A DNA stretch of 5,635 nucleotides from Chitinophagales bacterium. GTDB lineage: Bacteria > Bacteroidota > Bacteroidia > Chitinophagales > UBA2359. Shown here piece after piece: positions 1 through 4,580 of this stretch (position 1 is the first letter of the stretch; each line of letters opens with the position of its first letter). A model generated the notes under the pieces. The model ran no database searches, was not told where the DNA came from, and saw nothing but the letters and a program-made list of their open reading frames with translations. Location: contig JAHDIA010000043.1 of the NCBI GenBank assembly GCA_020631035.1, forward strand, positions 1 to 5,635. The letters run 5' to 3'. The translations under genes and the position numbers were made by a program.

Positions 1-100
1 GACGTTTCGATTCAAAAAGACAACTTTTGAGTGCTGAATGATAATTCCTGACATGCTCTAAACGACCAGGTCGAAATGTGTTGTCTAATGAGCTTTCCAA
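1..100. other. Unassigned left edge
   Basis: No gene can be supported here. The minus frame that carries the Rieske gene stays open after its TGA for 33 codons to the window edge and begins with TTG right after that stop, but it has no ATG and no recognisable motif. The plus frames all close within about 41 bases. A weak inverted repeat (TCAAAA at 12-17, TTTTGA at 25-30) could be part of a terminator for the oxygenase transcript, but it has no T-run after it. Confidence 0.3.
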
Positions 101-1180
101 TCACTTTAAGTATTGCGTAATCAACTGATGAAAATAATGTACCCCCTTTTCACGTTTGGGGGAGAAACGCCCTGCTTTATAAAAACGAGAATTCAATCCA
201 CGTTGTACCGCCTCGACCACAAATTCATCTTCTCGTTCTGTTTTTTCGGCTATCTTGTCCCCCTCCATAATCCCAAAAATTTCCTCATTGTAAAGGTAGT
301 ACAAAAACTCTACTTTACAGAAATTAGGACGTACAGGTTTGACTATATTCAACTGAACACCCCAAGGATAAAAGTTGAGCATAAAGTTAGGGAATAGCCA
401 ATAATAATAAGCCGTTACATCTTTTCCGTAATCTGGATGTCCTTCGGGCAAATCAAAGGTATAACCGCTGCCATCAGAATAACCAATTTGCAAAACCATT
501 TGGTCGTAACACTCGGTGGTATAGCTCCCATAATCTAGCAAACTCCCAAGGGTTTTGTGAACAAAGGGAATGTGAAAACCTTCCAAGTAATTGTCACAAT
601 ACAAAGCCCAATTGGCGTGAACATTATAGGTCTTGGAATACTCAGGAGCAAATCTAAACGACTCAATGGGTAAAAATCCCAAACGTTCTTCTAGGCGTTT
701 TTCGATGGTCGCAAAATCAAATTGGGGATCAACAGCCGTAAACAAAAACTGCCGCCATTGGTGTAGGGGCAATTCGTGGAGATGGTCGCAAGGACGAGGG
801 AAGTTCTCTGCCTGCTCAAACTCTGGCATTGACTCAAATTTACCATCCAAACCAAAACGTCTACCGTGGTATTTACAAATGATTTTACGCATTTTGGTGG
901 GGTGGTGTACCAGTAAAAAACCACGATGCGTACACACATTGGTGAGACACTTAATGCCTTCCTCTTGCTCCGACAAAATCAAAGGCTCATCCAAATAATT
1001 CTCAAGTAACCACAAAGGATACAAATTTTCTGGACCGCTAAAAATTAAATCTCTATCGCCCAAAAATTGCCAATTTTTACAAAAAATAGCCTCCTTACAA
1101 GCTTCCCAAGCCTTGGGATTTTGGTAAAAATCGGGTGGCAGCGTTTCAGCCTGTTCGATCGCCTTGTTTATCTTGTACAT
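101..1180 (-). CDS. Rieske non-heme iron oxygenase, alpha subunit (carnitine/choline monooxygenase-like)
   Basis: This 359-residue protein should hydroxylate or oxidatively cleave a small organic substrate in the cytoplasm, using O2 and electrons from a separate reductase. The N-terminal Rieske domain shows the full 2Fe-2S ligand set C83-x-H85 ... C102-x2-H105 (pattern C-x-H-x16-C-x2-H). The C-terminal catalytic domain has the mononuclear iron motif NYLEGFHIPFVH, giving H203 and H208, with D318 as probable third ligand just before VEAVQRGLNS. The residue three before H203 is glutamate (E200), as I recall for the carnitine oxygenase CntA; classical aromatic dioxygenases have aspartate at this electron-bridge position. 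The length is close to CntA/YeaW-type enzymes. Start: ATG 12-20 bases below a TATATTTG box. No reductase or ferredoxin gene is in the window, so the substrate is unknown. Automatic annotation would probably say aromatic ring-hydroxylating dioxygenase, which is family-level only. Confidence 0.93.
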   Translation of the reverse strand: MYKINKAIEQAETLPPDFYQNPKAWEACKEAIFCKNWQFLGDRDLIFSGPENLYPLWLLENYLDEPLILSEQEEGIKCLTNVCTHRGFLLVHHPTKMRKIICKYHGRRFGLDGKFESMPEFEQAENFPRPCDHLHELPLHQWRQFLFTAVDPQFDFATIEKRLEERLGFLPIESFRFAPEYSKTYNVHANWALYCDNYLEGFHIPFVHKTLGSLLDYGSYTTECYDQMVLQIGYSDGSGYTFDLPEGHPDYGKDVTAYYYWLFPNFMLNFYPWGVQLNIVKPVRPNFCKVEFLYYLYNEEIFGIMEGDKIAEKTEREDEFVVEAVQRGLNSRFYKAGRFSPKREKGVHYFHQLITQYLK

Positions 1181-1198
1181 ACTAGCTTTATTTTAAGG

Positions 1199-1206
1199 CA
1201 AATATA
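1199..1206 (-). promoter_or_regulatory. -7 promoter box of the Rieske oxygenase gene
   Basis: The minus strand reads TATATTTG, an exact match to the Bacteroidota TAnnTTTG box, 18 bases before the ATG. This implies a very short leader of roughly 10-13 bases. No TTG is found at the usual -33 distance; that place is occupied by the octamer repeat array. Confidence 0.55.
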
Positions 1207-1213
1207 TGAGATT

Positions 1214-1279
1214 ATTGGGTAATTGCGTAATTGCTTGACTGTGTAATTGCGTTGATTGCGTTGATTGTGTAATTGTGTA
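1214..1279. repeat. Degenerate octamer tandem repeat upstream of the oxygenase promoter
   Basis: Eight adjoining units of 8 or 9 bases fill this stretch without gaps: attgggta, attgcgta, attgcttg, actgtgta, attgcgttg, attgcgttg, attgtgta, attgtgta. The array ends 8 bases upstream of the oxygenase -7 box and covers its -33 region. Such low-complexity repeats are frequent in Bacteroidota spacers. Length changes here would alter the sequence upstream of the promoter; any regulatory effect is inference. Confidence 0.7.
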
Positions 1280-1342
1280 CTACTCGAATCAAATGAACAC
1301 AAAACACTAGGTATTTTATAATTTACAACTCACAATTCATAA

Positions 1343-1428
1343 TTATTTTAGTGCAACGTCATTGACTTTGAGGCTACGTTATGGTCAGGTTAACCAATCC
1401 CGATTTCATCGGGACTCATCCTGCGCCT
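1343..1428 (-). repeat. Interspersed repeat element, copy 1 (inverted relative to 3112-3217)
   Basis: Read on the minus strand, the 34 bases at 1343-1376 match 3184-3217 of the plus strand at 30 of 34 positions, sharing TAGCCTCAA, CGTTGCA and TAAAATAA. Two further shared blocks follow in the same order: the palindrome GGTTAACC (1388-1395, 11 bases from the core, against 10 in the other copy) and GGATGAG (1415-1421). The middle differs: this copy has a TCCCGAT/ATCGGGA hairpin. The element is GC-richer than its AT-rich surroundings. It is probably a non-coding repeat family; no transposase is linked to it. Confidence 0.65.
1398..1414. other. Perfect 7-bp hairpin TCCCGAT-TTC-ATCGGGA
   Basis: The arms 1398-1404 and 1408-1414 are exact complements around a three-base loop. 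On the plus strand a run of six T follows 14 bases later (1428-1433), too far for a standard intrinsic terminator, and there is no plus-strand gene to end. It is best read as the variable inner part of the surrounding repeat element. Confidence 0.6.
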
Positions 1429-1434
1429 TTTTTA

Positions 1435-1551
1435 ATTCTGAGATAAAGATGCGAGGCATTTTTAAAATTTGATGGCGGGCATCTGAGGACAATCTGTTAA
1501 GCCGATGCCCCCCATCTTAACTTATTCTGAGATAAAGATGCGAGGCATTTT
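1435..1551. repeat. Pair of identical 28-bp direct repeats, 89 bp apart
   Basis: The 28 bases at 1435-1462 recur exactly at 1524-1551; both begin ATTCTGAGATAAAG and end GAGGCATTTT. Each copy is followed by a GCATC that can pair with the GATGC inside the repeat, so each starts a potential hairpin. Between them, 1471-1483 and 1504-1516 form another inverted repeat with 12 of 13 pairs (GATGGCGGGCATC and GATGCCCCCCATC) around a 20-base loop. Together with the element at 1343-1428 this explains most of the 432-bp spacer. No coding sequence is visible in it. Confidence 0.75.
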
Positions 1552-1567
1552 GAAAATGCCAGGCATC
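1537..1567 (-). terminator. Strong hairpin after the membrane-protein gene; possible terminator
   Basis: This is a 31-base imperfect palindrome: GATGC (1537-1541) pairs with GCATC (1563-1567), then after a two-base mismatch GGCATTTT (1544-1551) pairs with AAAATGCC (1553-1560), centred on G1552. It lies 46 bases past the stop codon of the gene at 1613-2224. On the minus strand the 3' arm is followed by TTTATCTC, a weak T-tract, so termination is possible but not certain. Its left arm belongs to the second 28-bp direct repeat. Confidence 0.45.
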
Positions 1568-1597
1568 AAGCAATCACAAGTACAAGACCCACTAAGC

Positions 1598-1624
1598 ACT
1601 ATGGACCATCGACTATGAACCATC
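1598..1624. repeat. 14-bp tandem repeat across the stop codon of the membrane-protein gene
   Basis: ACTATGGACCATC (1598-1610) and ACTATGAACCATC (1612-1624) are tandem copies with a 14-base period and one difference. The second copy encodes the last residues and the TAG stop of the adjoining minus-strand gene, so the repeat seems to have grown from, or into, the gene end. Confidence 0.6.
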
Positions 1625-2224
1625 AACCTCCTCTGGCAACAACTCAATACTTCTAATATTTGATTTAATGGGGGTAATCGTAATATTATCTTCTCCTTTG
1701 ATTACATAGAAAAGGTATTCGCTATTTTGACCTAAAATCCTGACTTCTGTTTGGGTTTGGTCACTAAAGGTGAGAACTTCTCGCATTTCAAGTTCTTGGT
1801 TTTGCAGTTGCTTACTTCTTTTGTTACCACTACCCATGGCGGCTCCAAGATAAAAGGCTGCAACGCCCAATGCAACGGGAATGAGAATACTCGCCCTATG
1901 AGGTTTCTTGGCGTAATGGGCATCTTTTTTGGCAACATTGGTAAGTTTTTGATACCATTTTTTATCTCTAGATTTAAAGTGTGCTTTTTTTGTCCAATCG
2001 GGCATTTTGATACTCAAAAAAATAACAATGATTAAGGCAAGGGCAAAAGTAATGTTTTCAGCTACATAGGTAATGGGACTCAATAGGACATCTGATACAC
2101 TGGAATATTCTATAATATTGATGCCTAAAAATTTATAGTAAATAGAATCTTTGAGGATGCCCAAAATGAGCAGGTAGATGTAACCAATGGAAAAGTAATC
2201 TTGTAGACGCAATTTGTCGAACAT
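1613..2224 (-). CDS. Three-helix membrane protein of unknown function
   Basis: I do not recognise a named family. The 203-residue product has three likely membrane segments: about 11-29 (FSIGYIYLLILGILK), 53-72 (ITFALALIIVIFL) and 111-130 (ILIPVALGVAAFYLGAA). Between helices 2 and 3 lies a strongly basic stretch (74-110, rich in K, R and H), which by the positive-inside rule is cytoplasmic and puts the C-terminal part outside the inner membrane. Residues 135-203 look like a small beta-rich domain (VRILGQNSEYLFYV, then ITITPI). ATG is the only sensible start; a TATCTTTG box lies 25 bases upstream. The gap to the lipoprotein gene upstream is 42 bp, so read-through from that gene is possible as well. 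The stop codon sits in a 14-bp tandem repeat. That it is a real gene is well supported; its role is not. Confidence 0.8.
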   Translation of the reverse strand: MFDKLRLQDYFSIGYIYLLILGILKDSIYYKFLGINIIEYSSVSDVLLSPITYVAENITFALALIIVIFLSIKMPDWTKKAHFKSRDKKWYQKLTNVAKKDAHYAKKPHRASILIPVALGVAAFYLGAAMGSGNKRSKQLQNQELEMREVLTFSDQTQTEVRILGQNSEYLFYVIKGEDNITITPIKSNIRSIELLPEEVDGS

Positions 2225-2248
2225 AGGAAAATGTGTTGGTGCTGTTTA

Positions 2249-2256
2249 CAAAGATA
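2249..2256 (-). promoter_or_regulatory. -7 promoter box of the membrane-protein gene
   Basis: The minus strand reads TATCTTTG, matching TAnnTTTG, 24 bases before the ATG at 2224 and in the 42-bp gap after the lipoprotein gene. No -33 TTG is found at a suitable distance (that region lies inside the upstream gene), so this may be a weak internal promoter. Confidence 0.45.
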
Positions 2257-2266
2257 GAAAAGTAAT

Positions 2267-2992
2267 TTATGTGTTGTATTTAAGATTCGTATTCTGCGTC
2301 AAATTGCCAATCATAAAAGACTTGGAACTGTGGAGGGCAGCTGATTGCTCGATGGCTTCTACTTCGACACCTCGTCTGTCTATATAATTGGAGTGCGCAA
2401 AATAGGCCTTCCCATTGCGTTTAAATATAAAGCCTGTATGAAAATCCAAGCCCACAATCAAAACATCATTGTCGGGAATGTTTTGAAGGTACTGTTCTAA
2501 ACTAGACATTTTACCAAAGCGTCGAATGCTAGAAGGGGCGCAGAGTTTTTCTATGATTTTGGAAGAGACTTGTTGGGCAAGTTTGATTCTATTGAGTTGG
2601 ACACCTGCATCTCTTAGTGTAGTCGTGATAAAATAACCACAGGCAATCTCTCCTTGGCGTGGGGTGCTAGTGTGTCCGTTAAAATCCCAAGGCGTTTCTT
2701 TCCAATAATGAAAAATAGAATCAATCAATACTTCTGAAAGAAAACCTTGTTGTAGTTTGGCTTTCTGCTTTGAACTTAATTCTTTTCTTGATCGAATGTC
2801 CTTATGGGTTTGGTTGATATTGCTTTTAAGTTGTTCGTATTTTTGTAGGTGGGTATCAATGTCAAAAGAGGGAGGCAAGATTTGTTCTTTGATAAAATCA
2901 CTTATGGGTTCATTGCTTTGCTCATCTTGATTGCGTTTGCATCCGATGCACAATAGGAATAATACTAAAGAAAGGATACTTGCTCTGTTCAT
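2267..2992 (-). CDS. Lipoprotein with a probable papain-fold (NlpC/P60-like) hydrolase domain
   Basis: The 241-residue product starts with a lipoprotein signal (MNRASILSLVLFLLCIG, then C18), so it should be anchored in a membrane facing the periplasm. C15 at the -3 position is slightly unusual for a lipobox. Residues 30-80 are charged and helical, perhaps a spacer. The catalytic part shows a cysteine at a helix start (GEIACGYFITTTLRDAG, C118), then a histidine after a beta strand (VLIVGLDFHTGFI, H185) and a further polar motif FAHSNY (H200). This Cys-His order and spacing fits papain-like peptidoglycan amidases or endopeptidases; that is inference from pattern, not from a named match. A cell-wall role would suit its location. 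The gene has a TATATTTG box 29 bases upstream and is followed after 42 bp by a membrane-protein gene on the same strand. Confidence 0.8.
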   Translation of the reverse strand: MNRASILSLVLFLLCIGCKRNQDEQSNEPISDFIKEQILPPSFDIDTHLQKYEQLKSNINQTHKDIRSRKELSSKQKAKLQQGFLSEVLIDSIFHYWKETPWDFNGHTSTPRQGEIACGYFITTTLRDAGVQLNRIKLAQQVSSKIIEKLCAPSSIRRFGKMSSLEQYLQNIPDNDVLIVGLDFHTGFIFKRNGKAYFAHSNYIDRRGVEVEAIEQSAALHSSKSFMIGNLTQNTNLKYNT

Positions 2993-3020
2993 TTGTTTGG
3001 TGTTGACATATCAGTTTCAA

Positions 3021-3028
3021 CAAATATA
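3021..3028 (-). promoter_or_regulatory. -7 promoter box of the papain-fold lipoprotein gene
   Basis: The minus strand reads TATATTTG, an exact TAnnTTTG match, 28 bases before the ATG at 2992. The predicted leader is about 22 bases. No clear TTG stands at the -33 distance. Confidence 0.55.
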
Positions 3029-3111
3029 ACAAATGCAGTTGAGGACTCTTTCATTCTTTAGGAGAATTAAGGCTTTTTTAATGTTTGTTTTGCCTTTTGG
3101 GGGGCTTGGGG

Positions 3112-3217
3112 TAGCGTCGGATGAGCGGGTGGCTGAACGCTTGTACGAAGGGAAAAGTATGCGCTGGTTAACCAGAGTACACTTAGCCTCAATGCCAATG
3201 GCGTTGCAATAAAATAA
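3112..3217 (+). repeat. Interspersed repeat element, copy 2
   Basis: This GC-richer island in an AT-rich spacer shares three ordered blocks with the inverted copy at 1343-1428: GGATGAG (3119-3125), GGTTAACC (3166-3173) and a 34-base core (3184-3217, 30 of 34 identical). Here the GGTTAACC block extends to the perfect 12-bp palindrome CTGGTTAACCAG (3164-3175). The segment between the first two blocks is longer than in copy 1 and unrelated to it. A 59-codon frame runs through the element (3033-3212), but the other copy does not keep it open, so I read this as non-coding. Confidence 0.65.
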
Positions 3218-3226
3218 ATATTGTTA

Positions 3227-3427
3227 GTTATAAAAAGATGTCACCTTTGAATTTTAACTTTTACAAGTATGGTTATAAAAAGGTGACACCTTTTAGATTT
3301 CTATCATTTATCAATTTTTTATTTTAGAAAAGGTGTCACCTTTGAATTTAACTTTTACACCTTTTAGATTTTTATTATTTATCAATTTTTTATTTTAGAA
3401 AAGGTGTCACCTTTGAATTTAAGATTT
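3227..3427. repeat. Array of four AAAGGTGWCACCTTT palindromes with a 71-bp tandem duplication
   Basis: Four copies of a 15-17 bp palindrome occur at 3234-3248 (one mismatch), 3278-3294, 3329-3343 and 3400-3414, with a half site at 3357-3365; centres are 45, 50 and 71 bases apart. The 71 bases at 3286-3356 recur at 3357-3427 with four differences by eye. The second unit overlaps the last codons and stop of the cysteine-rich lipoprotein gene. The stretch 3244-3276 also resembles 3410-3442, which includes the gene's end, so an older duplication of that end seems likely. The palindromes may be terminators, regulator sites or a REP-like element. Confidence 0.8.
3278..3294 (-). terminator. Terminator-like palindrome downstream of the cysteine-rich lipoprotein gene
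   Basis: On the minus strand the palindrome AAAAGGTGTCACCTTTT is followed by one more T and ATAAC, giving a short hairpin with a run of five T. The site at 3234-3248 has the same TTTTTATAAC tail, while those at 3329-3343 and 3400-3414 end in TTTTCTAAAAT. All follow the stop at 3419, so they could act as serial weak terminators that separate this gene from the next. The RNA stem is only 6-8 bp. Confidence 0.4.
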
Positions 3428-4195
3428 ACAAGTATTGTTGTTGACCCAGGAGGAGGAGTAACACATATTGGTAAAATCTAGGTCATCCCATACAAGGAAA
3501 CGAATGCGTTGTTCAGGATCACATACGTGAACCGTTACGCCTGTATCACTCCAAATAAATAAATCAGGTGGGCCAATGTCTGAATTGAACTGGAAGGCCA
3601 TTGCTTGCTCCCAGCAGCCCGTTGGGTCATTGACATTGAATTCAAAAACACAACAGTCGCCATCTTGATAGCTTGTAAAAGTGTAACTTAGTTGAGAACA
3701 GCAGGTTTGCCCCTTGCAAGTCAATAATTCAGTATGACAAAGGACGCCATTTGAAAATATTTCTAGCAAAACAGGACCATTGCAAACACTTACAGGAAAA
3801 GACATTCCTACAATACTACTGGCTCCGCCTTGAAATACGCCATCTATTGCCCACTCCACTTCAATTTCGGGCATAGAATCGTCGAAATTGTCATGATAGA
3901 TGGCTACATTGTACATACAACATCCAGCTTGATCTTGTACTCTAAAAATGTCAATGTCTAAATCGTCGCAAAGTGTTGGTGGAGGTGCTAGAAAATAGGG
4001 TTTGATTTTTTTTCTATGTTGGGTAGCAGTGGGATTGTATACAATGTCATTTTCAATTTCCACTGCTACTTGTTCTTGAGAGCTTTCAATCAAAGCCTCT
4101 GTTTTGGATAGTTCAGATATGATGGATTGAGGGCTTTCTTTTTGGCACGAATAAAATACCATCAAACCTACTAATAGGAAGAGTAATTTTTTCAT
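3419..4195 (-). CDS. Cysteine-rich lipoprotein with two related domains, function unknown
   Basis: I do not recognise a family. The 258-residue product begins with a clear lipoprotein signal (lipobox VFYSC, C17), followed by a Gln/Glu/Ser-rich spacer to about residue 65. The rest consists of two domains with matching cysteine patterns: C76, CC92-93, C138, C153, C160 and C165/166, CC181-182, C225, C245, C256. The CC pairs sit 89 residues apart, and each is followed by a short beta-like stretch and then by a strand ending in V-C (FPVSVC and VTVHVC). This points to an internal duplication of a disulfide-rich beta-sandwich exposed outside the inner membrane. The acidic, aromatic composition suits a binding or structural surface protein. 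The gene appears to have its own promoter about 290 bases upstream and ends inside a tandem repeat. The last codons (TCKS) lie in that repeat. Confidence 0.85.
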   Translation of the reverse strand: MKKLLFLLVGLMVFYSCQKESPQSIISELSKTEALIESSQEQVAVEIENDIVYNPTATQHRKKIKPYFLAPPPTLCDDLDIDIFRVQDQAGCCMYNVAIYHDNFDDSMPEIEVEWAIDGVFQGGASSIVGMSFPVSVCNGPVLLEIFSNGVLCHTELLTCKGQTCCSQLSYTFTSYQDGDCCVFEFNVNDPTGCWEQAMAFQFNSDIGPPDLFIWSDTGVTVHVCDPEQRIRFLVWDDLDFTNMCYSSSWVNNNTCKS

Positions 4196-4312
4196 TTTGT
4201 TAAATTTGATTGTGATGAATGTTCAATTAATTTACATACATACCCAGTTCCATTCAAAAATGTTTTGAATAGATGATAGGGAGAAATAGAGTGTATAAAG
4301 ACACAACATTCC

Positions 4313-4348
4313 TAGGTAGTTGAACAAATTATGGTGTTCAGCTACTTA
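4313..4348. other. Long inverted repeat in the leader
   Basis: GTAGTTGAACA (4316-4326) and TGTTCAGCTAC (4335-4345) pair at 10 of 11 positions around an 8-base loop. With one wobble and two more pairs outside, the stem reaches about 14 bp (4313-4348). No T-run follows on either strand, so it is unlikely to be an intrinsic terminator. Confidence 0.6.
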
Positions 4349-4370
4349 TTTAAAATAATATAAATACTAC

Positions 4371-4388
4371 TACACTTGGCCAAGTGTA
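4371..4388. promoter_or_regulatory. Perfect 18-bp palindrome TACACTTGGCCAAGTGTA
   Basis: Both half sites match at every position, with no spacer. This is the shape of a binding site for a dimeric transcription regulator, but it is about 100 bases downstream of the predicted promoter, so it would act as a roadblock or as an RNA hairpin (about 7 bp stem). Only one copy was found in the window. Confidence 0.5.
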
Positions 4389-4443
4389 CTATAACTGTTG
4401 AAAATAAATTTTGGAATACTTAATAAAAGGTAACATCACGATA

Positions 4444-4475
4444 AAAGTTAGTTTTAAGTTGAAAATACTAACTTT
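4444..4475 (-). terminator. AT-rich hairpin; crotonase terminator or first stem of the leader
   Basis: AAAGTTAGT (4444-4452) and ACTAACTTT (4467-4475) are exact 9-bp complements around a 14-base loop. On the minus strand the second arm runs into TTTTATC. It lies 106 bases past the crotonase stop and just below the predicted start point of the next transcript, so it could either end the former or attenuate the latter. Confidence 0.4.
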
Positions 4476-4484
4476 ATTTAAAAG

Positions 4485-4515
4485 CAAATATAGTATTTTT
4501 TTTTATAAGTTGCAA
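4485..4515 (-). promoter_or_regulatory. Bacteroidota-type promoter with -33 and -7 boxes
   Basis: The minus strand shows TTG (4513-4515), 20 bases of spacer, then TATATTTG (4485-4492), fitting the Bacteroidota pattern TTG ... TAnnTTTG in both boxes and spacing. It is the only promoter of the window with both parts. It points towards the cysteine-rich lipoprotein gene. The spacer contains a run of A, and the -33 TTG lies in one of two direct repeats. Confidence 0.65.
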
Positions 4516-4545
4516 TGTTTTTTAAATTTAAGTTGCAATGTTTTT
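4506..4545. repeat. Two 17-bp direct repeats at and above the -33 box
   Basis: TAAGTTGCAATGTTTTT occurs at 4506-4522 and again at 4529-4545, a 23-base period or about two helical turns. On the minus strand the lower copy supplies the TTG of the -33 box and the other lies directly upstream. That position suits tandem sites for an activator or repressor; a chance slippage duplication is the alternative. Confidence 0.65.
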
Positions 4546-4580
4546 GATATAGGATCAAAGGTTGTGGTCCGATTGATTTT

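Larger units (their letters stand above)
4196..4480 (-). promoter_or_regulatory. Predicted long structured 5' leader of the cysteine-rich lipoprotein gene
   Basis: If transcription starts just below the TATATTTG box at 4485-4492, the transcript carries about 285 untranslated bases before the ATG at 4195. No closer TAnnTTTG box was found. The leader holds three inverted repeats (4444-4475, 4371-4388, 4313-4348). Two short frames are present: 15 codons from ATG 4436 to TAG 4389, ending right at the central palindrome, and 25 codons from 4309 to 4232. I do not recognise a known riboswitch class. The region could instead hold a small RNA or be partly the 3' end of the crotonase transcript. Confidence 0.4.

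Noticed and set aside
1..100. Minus-strand frame starting with TTG directly after the Rieske stop codon and open to the edge
   Set aside because: Only 33 codons are visible, with no ATG, no motif and no start signal. An open stretch of this size is expected by chance.
1398..1433. Plus-strand intrinsic terminator (hairpin then T6)
   Set aside because: The T-run starts 14 bases after the stem and no plus-strand gene precedes it.
3033..3212. A 59-codon plus-strand frame with ATG start
   Set aside because: It coincides with the interspersed repeat element. The inverted copy at 1343-1428 does not keep the frame open, there is no convincing ribosome site or promoter, and the translation shows no known motif.
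3234..3414. CRISPR-like array of palindromic repeats
   Set aside because: Spacings are irregular (45, 50, 71), the intervening sequence is itself duplicated rather than unique, and no cas gene is present.
4232..4309. Second 25-codon frame in the leader (minus strand)
   Set aside because: There is no start signal or recognisable motif, and such frames are common by chance in a spacer of this composition.
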